Shown: piece by piece, positions 32,720 to 41,293 of the stretch
How the letters are laid out: every line of letters begins with the position of its first letter
Numbering within the stretch: the first letter of the stretch is position 1
Assembly (NCBI RefSeq): GCF_900114235.1
Contig: NZ_FOSJ01000001.1
Location: 104,323-168,322, forward strand
Direction of reading: 5' to 3'
Origin: Marinilactibacillus piezotolerans
GTDB lineage: Bacteria; Bacillota; Bacilli; Lactobacillales; Carnobacteriaceae_A
Length of the DNA: 64,000 nucleotides
Program-made: the position numbers and the translations under genes
Notes under the pieces: model-generated
The model's input: only the letters and a program-made list of their open reading frames with translations
Database searches by the model: none
Told to the model about the DNA's origin: nothing

Positions 32720-32962
32720 TTATGATCTATTGTGAATACCTTTTTCACGCTGGATTTTTTTTAATTTATGTGGTGTAACATCTTTTCCTTCTGGGTCTAC
32801 TACTTTCATTCCTTCAATATGGTTTTTCATACCAGATCGAAACGCTTTGATATACTTTTCTCTAAGCTCTTTTTGTTCGTTTTTTTCTTCATGAGTCAAT
32901 CCTTCGACACGATCTTTGCGTACTAATTCGTTTATACGATCTAATTGTTTTTTAGGTAACAT
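32720..32962 (-). CDS. ynzC: YnzC/DUF896 family small protein
   Basis: An 80-residue helical, charged protein of the UPF0291/DUF896 family. The core [29 protein letters not shown] is split here by positions 9-37 and is typical of the family. It has AAGGAGG at good spacing. In Bacillus it sits between yneB and tkt in the lexA region, and the position is kept here. The molecular role is unknown. Confidence 0.9.
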   Translation of the reverse strand: MLPKKQLDRINELVRKDRVEGLTHEEKNEQKELREKYIKAFRSGMKNHIEGMKVVDPEGKDVTPHKLKKIQREKGIHNRS

Positions 32963-33017
32963 GTTTATCCTCCTTTAGAATTTCAAAAAGACTGATGTAT
33001 ATAGTCTTTACAAACAA

Positions 33018-33026
33018 AGTATAACA
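33018..33026 (-). promoter_or_regulatory. Extended -10 promoter of ynzC
   Basis: On the minus strand TGTTATACT, an extended -10, lies about 55 bp upstream of the ynzC ATG. No good -35 was seen. Confidence 0.5.
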
Positions 33027-33117
33027 TTGTTTTAAAATGAATCATAACTTTTTGCAAACATAAAGTATATTATAAATACTCTATGTTCTCAATTCATAAT
33101 TTTAAAAGGGGCTATTT

Positions 33118-33157
33118 CGAACATTCGTTTGATTCAATGTTCGGTTTATGATATAAT
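33118..33157 (+). promoter_or_regulatory. lexA promoter with LexA operators
   Basis: The -35 TTGATT (33129-33134), a 17-nt spacer and a perfect TATAAT (33152-33157) with TGA extended element. CGAACATTCGTTT (from 33118) matches the Firmicute LexA box CGAAC-N4-GTTYG and overlaps the -35. CGAACATT (33118-33125) is repeated inverted as AATGTTCG (33136-33143), giving a second half-site. This is the expected autoregulation. Confidence 0.85.
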
Positions 33158-33262
33158 TTTTTTATAGTTTATATTCTTATAAGCTGAGAAATAATCTTGA
33201 TATATATATTACTTATACATGGCTCTATCTATATAAACTTTGAAAGGACGAGGTGTCACTTT

Positions 33263-33898
33263 ATGACAACTAGAGGCCGTAAAGGTGAAAAGCAAATTGA
33301 AATATTGCGTTATATACACGAACAAGTAAATAAACGAGGATATCCACCTACCGTTCGTGAGATTGGTTCGGCTACTGACTTATCTTCCACTTCGACAGTT
33401 CATGGTCACTTAGCGAGACTGGAAAAAAATGGCTTTATTTTAAGAGATCCTTCTAAACCAAGAGCAATTGAATTTACAAAAGAAGGGCTGATTAAAATTG
33501 GAATCGATGAATTTGAAAATCACATTCCCCTTCTAGGCGTTGTTACAGCTGGAGAACCGATTCTTGCAGTTGAAGAAGCAATTGACTATTTTCCTATTCC
33601 AAATGATCTTGAAATTGAAAAAGGAAATTTATTCATGCTGACTATTCGTGGAAATAGTATGATCAACGCAGGTATATTAGATGGAGACCAGGTCATTGTC
33701 AAAAAACAAGAAACTGCTCAAAATGGAGATGTAGTAATTGCTATGACAGACGAGGACGAAGCTACCTGTAAAAGATTTTACAAAGAAAATGGGCATATTC
33801 GTTTACAACCAGAAAATGATACAATGAATCCAATCATTTTACCTAATGTTTCTATTTTAGGGAAAGTTATTTCTTTATATAGAAGTCACATATATTAA
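33263..33898 (+). CDS. lexA: LexA repressor (SOS regulator)
   Basis: A 211-residue repressor-protease. The winged-helix DNA-binding domain (1-70, with [10 protein letters not shown]) is followed by the self-cleavage site Ala96-Gly97 and the catalytic dyad Ser132 (RGNSM) and Lys170. RecA filaments trigger autocleavage and derepress SOS genes. The open frame extends upstream, but the ATG at 33263 follows GAGGTG by 7 nt and gives the family start. It is divergent from ynzC; the yneA cell-division inhibitor usually found next to lexA in Bacillus is absent. Confidence 0.97.
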   Translation: MTTRGRKGEKQIEILRYIHEQVNKRGYPPTVREIGSATDLSSTSTVHGHLARLEKNGFILRDPSKPRAIEFTKEGLIKIGIDEFENHIPLLGVVTAGEPILAVEEAIDYFPIPNDLEIEKGNLFMLTIRGNSMINAGILDGDQVIVKKQETAQNGDVVIAMTDEDEATCKRFYKENGHIRLQPENDTMNPIILPNVSILGKVISLYRSHIY

Positions 33899-33904
33899 AA
33901 ATAA

Positions 33905-33972
33905 AGCCATGTAGTACGTAGATGGTTTCAGATCATCGGGATCCGAACATCTATTGTACTGCATGGTTTTTT
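33905..33972. terminator. Long bidirectional terminator after lexA
   Basis: GCCATG-AGTAC-TAGATG pairs with CATCTA-GTACT-CATGGT, with an inner GATC/GATC extension and a T tract (TTTTTTAATTTT) on the plus strand. It serves lexA and the convergent FMN reductase gene. Confidence 0.85.
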
Positions 33973-33976
33973 AATT

Positions 33977-34546
33977 TTAAAATCCGTAAGAATCTTCTTG
34001 CTGTGACCAGATATCTTTATACGCCTTAGCTAAAATAATCGTATCCTCAACTAGTTTATCTATCCGAAAATGGATATCATCATTTATTATAGTCCCTTTG
34101 TCATAATCAGTATCTAATATATAAACATAATTAGGTACGATATTAGCTTTCATGTATCCCAGTATCGGTTTTAATTGCTGTTCTGGAATTAGATAATGTT
34201 TATTTGATCCGGCTGTTGTGATAATACTGCAAGTTTTATATTCAAATGCATTTTGAGGTAAAAGATCAAAAAGGTTTTTAAGGGACGCTGGAATTGAAGC
34301 CTGGAAAATTGGTGTACCAAAAAAAATAACATCCGCATTCATTAAGGACTGAGTAACATATTTTGTATCTGCAGTATAATCCAGATAATTTCTTCCATCA
34401 CTGAATTCCAAGGAAAGTTTTTTTAAATCGAGAATGCTGATAGTATTCTCTTCTGAATATTTTTCTTTTAATACATTCATCACCTTATTAGCGGCAATAC
34501 TCGTTTTTTCTCCAACATTTGATCCTGATACTACGACTATATTCAC
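33977..34546 (-). CDS. NAD(P)H-dependent FMN reductase family protein
   Basis: A 189-residue flavodoxin-like protein. The N-terminal VVVSGSNVGEKTS binds the FMN phosphate, and FFGTPIFQASIPASLKNLFDLL is the family block near residues 75-96. It probably supplies reduced FMN to the luciferase-like oxidoreductase encoded 14 bp upstream, a classic two-component arrangement. The start is GTG, 7 nt after GGAGAG. The substrate cannot be told from sequence. Confidence 0.85.
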   Translation of the reverse strand: MNIVVVSGSNVGEKTSIAANKVMNVLKEKYSEENTISILDLKKLSLEFSDGRNYLDYTADTKYVTQSLMNADVIFFGTPIFQASIPASLKNLFDLLPQNAFEYKTCSIITTAGSNKHYLIPEQQLKPILGYMKANIVPNYVYILDTDYDKGTIINDDIHFRIDKLVEDTIILAKAYKDIWSQQEDSYGF

Positions 34547-34560
34547 TAAGATACTCTCCT

Positions 34561-35634
34561 TTATTTTTTAGTATATTTTTTTATAGCGGGAAGAATTTTT
34601 TCTCCGATAATATCTATATTTCTCTTGATGCTCTCCATCGGAACCCCACCAAAGTCTAATTGAGCAATATAGCGCTGATTTCCAAATAATTCATGCTGAT
34701 ATAATATTTTTTCAATAATTGACTCAGGATCTCCGACATTGATAACACTTCTATAGTCTTGACCATGGGCAAAAGCTTGCTTAGGAAACCCTTGACCATT
34801 TGTAATCTTCATTCCTTCATTTACATGAGGATAATATTCCTTAAAAGCGTCCATTTTATTATTACTTACATAAAAGAAACCAGCTGTCGCTACTGGCAAA
34901 GTATTTATATTAAATCCTGATTCTGCTGCTGTTTCTCTATATAAATCAATTGGCTTTTTAAATTCTGATGCTGGTCCTCCAAGGTGTGCTTGATACATTG
35001 GAACTCCAATGCGGCCAGCTTTTTGTGCAGATGCGTAAGATCCGCCAACTGCCCGCCAGATTGGCAAACCTTTTTCTTTATTGTCTGGTCTAGGGATAAC
35101 TTGAGCATTCTTTAACGGAGAACGAAATTCTCCGTTCCAATTAAGAGTTTCGTTTTCATTAATTCTCAGAAACAAGTCAAATTTTTCTTCAAATAATGCT
35201 TCATAGTCTTGTAGATCATAACCTAACAAATCAAAGAGCCCCACTCTTGAAGCTCTACCAGCTACAACTTCCATTCTGCCATCAGATAATAGATCAATCG
35301 TAGCAGCATCTTCAAATACTCTTACTGGATCTGAAGTACTGATGATTGTTGCTCCTGAAGATAATTTAATTTTGTTTGTAGCTTGCGCAATTGCTGATAG
35401 AAGGATCATATGTGCTTGTGAAATAAAGGAATCTTGATGTGATTCTCCTATTTGAAAGACATCTAACCCTGCATCTTCAGCTAAAATAGCTGTCTCTATA
35501 ATTTCATTAATTCTTTGTTTAGGTGATATTCTTTTCCCCGTATGCGGATTCGGTAAATGATCTCCAAGTGTATATAATCCAAACTCCAATCCTTTTGACT
35601 GATCGATTTTTGGTAAGATTCTAGGATTGTTCAT
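34561..35634 (-). CDS. Luciferase-like (LLM class) flavin-dependent oxidoreductase
   Basis: A 357-residue TIM-barrel flavin monooxygenase-like protein. It contains DHLPNP, IGESHQDSF, the SGATIISTSDPVRVFEDAATIDLLS region split across residues 95-120, and GRMEVVAGRAS. Members use FMNH2 or F420; with a partner FMN reductase next door, FMN is likelier. AAGGAGAG precedes the ATG. The promoter is shared back-to-back with the HxlR regulator, so it is probably induced by an electrophile or oxidant. The substrate is unknown. Confidence 0.87.
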   Translation of the reverse strand: MNNPRILPKIDQSKGLEFGLYTLGDHLPNPHTGKRISPKQRINEIIETAILAEDAGLDVFQIGESHQDSFISQAHMILLSAIAQATNKIKLSSGATIISTSDPVRVFEDAATIDLLSDGRMEVVAGRASRVGLFDLLGYDLQDYEALFEEKFDLFLRINENETLNWNGEFRSPLKNAQVIPRPDNKEKGLPIWRAVGGSYASAQKAGRIGVPMYQAHLGGPASEFKKPIDLYRETAAESGFNINTLPVATAGFFYVSNNKMDAFKEYYPHVNEGMKITNGQGFPKQAFAHGQDYRSVINVGDPESIIEKILYQHELFGNQRYIAQLDFGGVPMESIKRNIDIIGEKILPAIKKYTKK

Positions 35635-35663
35635 GTTAGCACTCTCCTTATTTTATGTAAGTG

Positions 35664-35735
35664 TAGTATACTAAAACTATTACTTGATTTGAAGTAGGTA
35701 CTTTTTAGTGCTATAGTATATTAAATATACTATAG
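35664..35735. promoter_or_regulatory. Divergent promoters with palindromic operators, LLM oxidoreductase/HxlR
   Basis: Minus promoter: TTCAAA (35688-35693), 17 nt, TATACT (35665-35670). Plus promoter: TTGAAG (35689-35694), 17 nt, TATAGT (35712-35717). The two -35 hexamers overlap by five bases on opposite strands. The minus -10 lies in the palindrome TAGTATACTA (35664-35673). The plus -10 lies in a perfect 25-bp palindrome (35711-35735; 12-nt arms, one central base). Both palindromes share the half-site TAGTATA. Confidence 0.75.
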
Positions 35736-35748
35736 GATGTATAAATAC

Positions 35749-36090
35749 ATGACTAACTTAAATCCGGAGTTTTGCGAAGTAAATGAATCTCTTGAAATTT
35801 TAGTAGGAAAATGGAAACCTATCATTCTTTTAAATCTTTTAGCAGAGAGTCCCATGCGATTCAGTGAACTAAAAAGAGCTATACCTAAAATTACTCAAAA
35901 AATGTTGACTAAACAATTACGAGAATTAGAATCTCAAGAAATCATTATGCGGAAAGTATATGCCCAAGTTCCTCCGCGTGTAGAATATTCGATAACTGAA
36001 TACGGACAAACTCTTCGGCCAATCTTAAACGCCATGCATCAATGGGGACTAAAACATAAAGAACGGAGTATAACGAAGCTACCTGTTTAA
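35749..36090 (+). CDS. HxlR-family transcriptional regulator
   Basis: A 113-residue winged-helix regulator. The conserved N-terminal Cys9 (NPEFCEVNESLEILVGKW) corresponds to the redox-sensing Cys of YodB/HypR-type members. MRFSELKRAIPKITQKMLT is the recognition-helix region, and PRVEYSITEYG forms the wing. ATG at 35737 is also possible; 35749 was chosen for its AGGATG spacing and family-like N-terminus. It is divergent from the flavin oxidoreductase pair it probably controls, and its own promoter lies under the 25-bp palindrome. Confidence 0.88.
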   Translation: MTNLNPEFCEVNESLEILVGKWKPIILLNLLAESPMRFSELKRAIPKITQKMLTKQLRELESQEIIMRKVYAQVPPRVEYSITEYGQTLRPILNAMHQWGLKHKERSITKLPV

Positions 36091-36108
36091 TTGGTTAAAT
36101 TTTCTTTT

Positions 36109-36172
36109 AAAAAAGTGTTGAATCAACTTTTCTAAACGTTTTTAAACGATTTAGGTTGATTCAACACTTTTT
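36109..36172. terminator. Bidirectional terminator between the HxlR gene and apt
   Basis: An 18-bp stem, AAAAAGTGTTGAATCAAC with GTTGATTCAACACTTTTT, encloses a 27-nt loop that contains a small AAACGTTTTTAAACGATTT repeat. Confidence 0.85.
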
Positions 36173-36184
36173 ATTCTACGACGC

Positions 36185-36697
36185 TTAATATTCCATTAAA
36201 GTAAAAATATCATAACCTTTAATTTTATCTCTACCATGCAGGTCTTTTAACTCTATAAAGAATGCTGTTCCAACTACTTCTCCACCTAACTTTTCAACCA
36301 GCTCGATAGTAGCTGCGATTGTACCTCCAGTAGCAAGCAGGTCATCACAAACTAGAACCTTTTGTCCCGGTTTGATAGAATCTTTGTGAAGCTGCAAGGC
36401 ATCATTGCCATATTCAAGTCCATAACTTACTTCAATCGTTTCTCTAGGTAATTTCCCTTTTTTTCGACAAGGCGCAAATCCAATACCTAATTCAAAAGCT
36501 ACTGGGCATCCAACAATAAACCCTCTTGCTTCAGGTCCAACAATCATGTCGACTTCTTTGTCTTTTGCATAGTTAACAATTTGTTGAGTTGCTTCTCCAT
36601 ATGCTTTACCATCTGCCATTAATGGTGAAATATCTCGGAAAATAATACCGGGTTGTGGAAAATCAGGCACATCAGCAACAAAATCTTTTAAATTCAT
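36185..36697 (-). CDS. apt: Adenine phosphoribosyltransferase
   Basis: A 170-residue purine-salvage enzyme that makes AMP from adenine and PRPP. The PRPP-binding motif [13 protein letters not shown] is near residues 113-125. The N-terminal [15 protein letters not shown] and EARGFIVG blocks are standard. AAGGAGAG precedes the ATG. It is 13 bp downstream of recJ, the same pairing as in Bacillus. Confidence 0.97.
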   Translation of the reverse strand: MNLKDFVADVPDFPQPGIIFRDISPLMADGKAYGEATQQIVNYAKDKEVDMIVGPEARGFIVGCPVAFELGIGFAPCRKKGKLPRETIEVSYGLEYGNDALQLHKDSIKPGQKVLVCDDLLATGGTIAATIELVEKLGGEVVGTAFFIELKDLHGRDKIKGYDIFTLMEY

Positions 36698-36709
36698 GTT
36701 TACTCTCCT

Positions 36710-39043
36710 TTATTGTTCAACCTTAATTTGATTTAAACTTTTAAGCAGTTTAGTCAATTCATTGAATGAACTGTAGACCAACATCTCTTCAACTTCAATT
36801 TTTTCTTTTCTCTGTTTATAGACTTGAGTTTCAGCTACATCCATTTTTTTGACTTCTACATTTATATTAAGCAGTCCACCTTCTATTGTAACAAATCCTG
36901 CCTCTAAAAACACCCTGATTATGAATTTCAAAATAGATTTATCGAAATTCAAATATTTTGCCAGTAAGGAGCCTTTTTCCTTTAGATCAATATTTTTGTG
37001 CTTAGCAAGAAATTTATATAATTTGGTAAAATGTTCTCTTGAAGGCATTCCTAATAAATAGTTATTCTCATCAGCATAGAATATGCAATAAAGCTCATAT
37101 TCTTCATTACCTTGCAGAGTATTTTTTAAAAGATCAAACGAATCTGGACAATCTACAAGTACAGAAGGGGTATTAACTTTAAAATTTTCTGCATCTTTTA
37201 TATTATCTATCAATGTTGCTTGTGATTCTTTCGTTACATACTTACTATACTTACTATAATTCTTTTGATTAAAGAAAATATAAGTTGCATGCTTGATTGA
37301 AAAATCAGATTTTTTTAATTCTGATGTTCTTTTGTCAATAATAACAGCATCTTGAAATTGTAAATCCATTAATTGTAATTGAGGCTTTTTATTTCCATTC
37401 CATTCATTAATTTCTAATGTTCCAACAACAGATATACTTGAATCTGATTTTAAAGCTTCTGCTTTCTCTCCATAATTAAATGCAATAATATCAAGTTGTG
37501 CATTCGGTTGACTCACTTTCAACTTCAAGTGCGCATGATCTACTCCTATTGCACGTGACTCAACAGGGTGAACATTTTCGAATAAAAATGCAGGCCTTGG
37601 ATTATCTGTACCGAAAGGCTTCAAAAAATCTATTTCTTTGATAGCTTCCAAACTAATATCTGCTATCTCACACTCTTCTTCAATTTCAATTTCTTCAAAA
37701 AAGTCTGTGGTTTCTTGAATGGTTTTTGCTGCTTCATTCAGTGCTTCATGTAAGACACTGATATTTTCAACTGGCAAGGTCATCCCTGCTGCCATATGGT
37801 GTCCTCCAAAATGTTTGAACAAACCTCTTACATCGTTACAGTGTTCAAATAAATTGAAAGCCTTTATACTTCTGCCAGAACCTTTAGCTTCACCAGTTTC
37901 GGAATCTATATTCAAAATTATGGTAGGCTTTCCTGTCTCATTAATGATTTTGCTTGCTACTATACCAAGAACACCAGGATGCCAATTTTCTTTAGATAAA
38001 ATATTAACATATGCATTCTCTTGTTCGGCTAACTGCGCCATAGCCTCAGTAAAAATATCAGAAACAAGTATTTTGCGTTCTTTGTTTTTACTTTCGAGTA
38101 AAACTGCAATTTCTGAAGCTCTTTCTTCATCAAATGTTGTAAGCAGTTCAACTACAGGACTTGCATTTTCAATACGTCCTATTGCATTGATGGGTGGCGC
38201 AATTTTAAATCCGATTGTCGTTTCATCAATTTCCTTTAACGATACGGATAATGCATCAAATAAGCTCAGAATACCTATTCTTTGTGTTTGTCTGATCACC
38301 TTAAGTCCAAAGTTGACAATTGCTCGATTCTCATCCTTTAACGATACAAGATCAGCAATCGTTCCAATTGCTGCTAAGTCTAGAAGTTCTGCCGGAAAGG
38401 CTCCTAATAAAGCAGTCGCTACTTTTAATGCAACACCGGCACCCGATAAATCTTTAAAAGGATAATTCCCATTCGGATGATTTGGATGGATAATAGCATA
38501 AGCGTCTGGTAATGTTCCAGGAAGCTCATGATGATCTGTAACAATAACATCTACACCTTTATCTTGTATGTAATGAATAGCATCATGTCCAGCTACCCCG
38601 TTATCAACAGTAATAATCAAACTTGTATCATTAGTAAGAAATTTATCAAACGCTTCTATATTAGGACCGTATCCTTCAACAAAACGATTAGGAATAAAAT
38701 ATTCTACATTACCACCCATTGCTTCAATTGTTTCATATAAAATCGCAGTACTTGTGACTCCATCTGCGTCATAATCTCCATAGATCGTGATTTTTTCCCC
38801 TGTTTCAATCGCACTAGTTATTCTCTCGATTGCTTTTTCCATATCATAAAATAGAAAAGGATCGTGAAACCATGATTCGTCTGGATTTATAAAATGTTCG
38901 ATCGCTTCCTTGGTATCCAATCCTCTATTCAAGCAGAGTTTAACAAACAAAGGAGAAACATTTAGTTCTTTAGATAACAAATCGATTTTATCTTGATCAA
39001 ATTCTGAAGTAATGATCCACTTTTTCTTTTGCTTGAAACTCAA
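36710..39043 (-). CDS. recJ: Single-stranded-DNA exonuclease RecJ
   Basis: A 777-residue 5'-3' exonuclease of recombination and mismatch repair. The DHH domain has DYDADGVTS, VDNGVAG and DHHELP; the DHHA1 domain carries GGHHMAAG, followed by an OB fold and an extra C-terminal Firmicute domain. GTG at 39052 abuts the AAGGAG and is too close. TTG at 39043 lies 8 nt after GGAG and was chosen. A DegV-side terminator sits just upstream, so it may depend partly on read-through. Confidence 0.95.
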   Translation of the reverse strand: MSFKQKKKWIITSEFDQDKIDLLSKELNVSPLFVKLCLNRGLDTKEAIEHFINPDESWFHDPFLFYDMEKAIERITSAIETGEKITIYGDYDADGVTSTAILYETIEAMGGNVEYFIPNRFVEGYGPNIEAFDKFLTNDTSLIITVDNGVAGHDAIHYIQDKGVDVIVTDHHELPGTLPDAYAIIHPNHPNGNYPFKDLSGAGVALKVATALLGAFPAELLDLAAIGTIADLVSLKDENRAIVNFGLKVIRQTQRIGILSLFDALSVSLKEIDETTIGFKIAPPINAIGRIENASPVVELLTTFDEERASEIAVLLESKNKERKILVSDIFTEAMAQLAEQENAYVNILSKENWHPGVLGIVASKIINETGKPTIILNIDSETGEAKGSGRSIKAFNLFEHCNDVRGLFKHFGGHHMAAGMTLPVENISVLHEALNEAAKTIQETTDFFEEIEIEEECEIADISLEAIKEIDFLKPFGTDNPRPAFLFENVHPVESRAIGVDHAHLKLKVSQPNAQLDIIAFNYGEKAEALKSDSSISVVGTLEINEWNGNKKPQLQLMDLQFQDAVIIDKRTSELKKSDFSIKHATYIFFNQKNYSKYSKYVTKESQATLIDNIKDAENFKVNTPSVLVDCPDSFDLLKNTLQGNEEYELYCIFYADENNYLLGMPSREHFTKLYKFLAKHKNIDLKEKGSLLAKYLNFDKSILKFIIRVFLEAGFVTIEGGLLNINVEVKKMDVAETQVYKQRKEKIEVEEMLVYSSFNELTKLLKSLNQIKVEQ

Positions 39044-39076
39044 TGACTTCACTCCTTGAACATAATTTACTTACAA

Positions 39077-39124
39077 TAAAAAAAGCACGAGCTATGGTTA
39101 ATACAAATCCATTGCTCTTGCTTT
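39077..39124 (-). terminator. Terminator of the lapA-degV transcript
   Basis: AAAAGCA-GAGC-ATGG pairs with CCAT-GCTC-TGCTTTT, and on the minus strand TTTTTTTATTG follows. Confidence 0.82.
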
Positions 39125-39133
39125 TAACTTTTA

Positions 39134-40000
39134 CTAGTCGTCTAAAAGTTGAACGCCTATCCCAATTAGTCCCGGACCTGTATGGACACCCAGCGCAGGA
39201 CTCAATTGATCAAAAAAGAAATGTTCAAATTTCGGTAATTTCTTTTTCAACACTTCTCGAACAGATTTTGCTTCTTCTATAGCTTTTTCTCCGCCATAAG
39301 CGATCGCTAAATTATATTTATTAGATTTAGCAGCATATTTTTCAACTAGTTCAATCGTCTTATTAACAGATTTTGCTTTGCCCCGAACTTTTGCAACAGT
39401 ATGATAGATTCCTTCATCATTACAAGTAATGATTGGTTTAAGATTCATAACGCTACCTAATACAGATTGAACTAACCCAATTCTACCACCTTTTTGAAGG
39501 TATTCCAACGTAGGAACATGAAAATAAACTTTTGCTTTTTCTATTCCTCTTTGTAAGTTAGCTTTGATTTCATTAAATGGAATTCCTCGATCTACTTGAT
39601 AAGCAGCTTCAACAGCAGATAATCCAGCACCAATACCAATATTTTTAGTATCAAGCACGAAAACTTCTAGATCTTTATAATCCTCTGCCACGATTCGAAC
39701 CATATTATTAGTTCCACTTAATCCGCTTGAAATAGTCACTGCAATAACTTTCTCATATCCTTCAGATTTGATTTCATCAAAAATACTTTTAATCATTTCA
39801 CCATCTGGCAAAGAAGTTTTTGGAATCTCTTTATCCATGCGTTTATAGACTTCTTCTGCGGTAATATTCAATTTATCAATATATTCTCCATCTTTAAAAA
39901 TAATCTTCAATGGAATCACTTTTATATTGAATTGTTCTTTTATAGTTTCAGGAACATCTGCACCAGAATCTGTTAGTATAGCAACCTTCTCTTTATTCAT
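39134..40000 (-). CDS. DegV family fatty-acid-binding protein (FakB-like)
   Basis: A 288-residue lipid-binding protein. The N-terminal ILTDSGADVP and the central TISSGLSGT are the DegV motifs that contact the fatty-acid carboxylate. Family members (FakB) present exogenous fatty acids to the kinase FakA for phosphorylation; no FakA gene is in this window. ATG at 40000 follows GGGAGG and gives a family start; ATG at 40012 would leave no spacing. It overlaps the end of the LapA-domain gene by 8 nt. Confidence 0.88.
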   Translation of the reverse strand: MNKEKVAILTDSGADVPETIKEQFNIKVIPLKIIFKDGEYIDKLNITAEEVYKRMDKEIPKTSLPDGEMIKSIFDEIKSEGYEKVIAVTISSGLSGTNNMVRIVAEDYKDLEVFVLDTKNIGIGAGLSAVEAAYQVDRGIPFNEIKANLQRGIEKAKVYFHVPTLEYLQKGGRIGLVQSVLGSVMNLKPIITCNDEGIYHTVAKVRGKAKSVNKTIELVEKYAAKSNKYNLAIAYGGEKAIEEAKSVREVLKKKLPKFEHFFFDQLSPALGVHTGPGLIGIGVQLLDD

Positions 40001-40427
40001 AGGTCCTCCCATCCTTCTTTACTAGTATTTTACTCTTCTCTTGTACAGAATTTATTGTATTATTGTTCGCACTAGTACTTTCTTTTATTTCAGCATCTTT
40101 TGACCGTATTTCTTCTTTTAACTGACTTATTTGAGTTTCATATTTTGCTTCTAATTCTTTCGCTCTTTCGTTCTCATTTTCTTTAGCTTGATTAGCAGAT
40201 TTTTCTAAATCTTTACGCATTTTAGTTTCTTGATAGATTTTTACTGTTGATAAAAGCGAAGCTATCAAAGCTCCTAACAATATGGATCCTAAAATAACGA
40301 TGATTAATGGCCATTCATATGTGGCAAAATAAAAGTTGACCGGAACTGGATCTACATTTAATACAGATAATACGGCTCCAATAAATAATAATATAAATGC
40401 CCCTACAAAACTCCACTGTTTTTTCAT
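39993..40427 (-). CDS. LapA-domain (DUF1049) membrane protein
   Basis: A 144-residue protein. Two membrane segments lie near residues 6-26 and 40-62, with the short NVDPVPVNFYFATYEWPL loop between them that marks the domain. A charged coiled-coil tail follows (about 68-125, Lys/Glu-rich). Despite the domain name it occurs in Gram-positives with no LPS, where the function is unknown. ATG at 40427 has AGGGGAT ahead. It is translationally coupled to the DegV gene. Confidence 0.82.
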   Translation of the reverse strand: MKKQWSFVGAFILLFIGAVLSVLNVDPVPVNFYFATYEWPLIIVILGSILLGALIASLLSTVKIYQETKMRKDLEKSANQAKENENERAKELEAKYETQISQLKEEIRSKDAEIKESTSANNNTINSVQEKSKILVKKDGRTYE

Positions 40428-40501
40428 GAAACTATATCCCCTTTTATACACTTATTATTAGAAGAATAACATTTAAATTAAAATATTTCTCTGATTGTGT
40501 T

Positions 40502-41293
40502 TTATTTCTTATCAAATTGGTTAAGAATCAAATAATCTCCTAAAGCCGGAAATAATGAATACAATTTAGCAGCTACGCTTAAACTAAATGGCAGATTGAC
40601 TTCTCTTTTATTTGTACCAATAATTTTAATCGTCTTTTCAGCAACTTCATCACTTGTTAAAACAAATCTACCAATTCTTTCCAGATAACTGCCAGAAGGA
40701 TCGAATTCATCAAAGAAAGCTGTATCAACTGGACCTGGGTTAATAGTTGTCACTTTGATATTAAGAGGTTTTAATTCTAATCTTAAAGCATTACTGAAAC
40801 CGATAACAGCAAACTTCGAAGCTGAATATACTGCTGATTTAGGAGTAGCAATCTTACCGGCAATAGATCCAACATTGATAATATGTCCACTCCTACTATC
40901 AGCCATTTGAATTGCAGCTAACTGAGATAAGTACATAACTCCTAAAACATTCACTCTAAACATATTTTCTGCTTTATTTAAATCATATGTCATGAATTCT
41001 TCAGTACGTCCAAAACCCGCATTATTAATTAGCACATCGATCTTACCAATACTGTTTTCAATTTTCACCATTGTTTCTTCGATTGCATCAGGATCAGACA
41101 TATCTAAAGGATAAACATAGACTTCTGATGCACTTATTTTATTACATTGTTCCTTAACCTCTTTGAGCTTATTTTCTCTTCTAGCAGATAAAATAAGGGT
41201 TGCACCGTTTTTTGCAGCTTCGTAGGCTAACGATTCTCCAATCCCTGACGAAGCTCCAGTTATCATTATAACTTTCCCTTTTAAATCATTCAT
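40502..41293 (-). CDS. Short-chain dehydrogenase/reductase (YqjQ/DltE-like)
   Basis: A 263-residue classical SDR. The cofactor motif ITGASSGIGESLA starts near residue 11 and NNAGFG near 90. The catalytic Ser and YSASK (Tyr-Lys) lie near 143-160. An Arg after the second strand (SARREN) suggests NADP(H) preference. It starts directly after the rnz stop codon with no gap, so the two are cotranslated. The substrate is unknown. Confidence 0.88.
   Translation of the reverse strand: MNDLKGKVIMITGASSGIGESLAYEAAKNGATLILSARRENKLKEVKEQCNKISASEVYVYPLDMSDPDAIEETMVKIENSIGKIDVLINNAGFGRTEEFMTYDLNKAENMFRVNVLGVMYLSQLAAIQMADSRSGHIINVGSIAGKIATPKSAVYSASKFAVIGFSNALRLELKPLNIKVTTINPGPVDTAFFDEFDPSGSYLERIGRFVLTSDEVAEKTIKIIGTNKREVNLPFSLSVAAKLYSLFPALGDYLILNQFDKK

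Noticed and set aside
32566..32748. GTG-started 60-codon frame overlapping the tkt start and ynzC end
   Set aside because: No ribosome-binding site, it overlaps two real genes and the tkt promoter, and the composition is AT-driven.
37719..38465. 248-codon plus-strand frame opposite recJ
   Set aside because: Long but purely antisense to conserved recJ codons; no promoter or ribosome-binding site.
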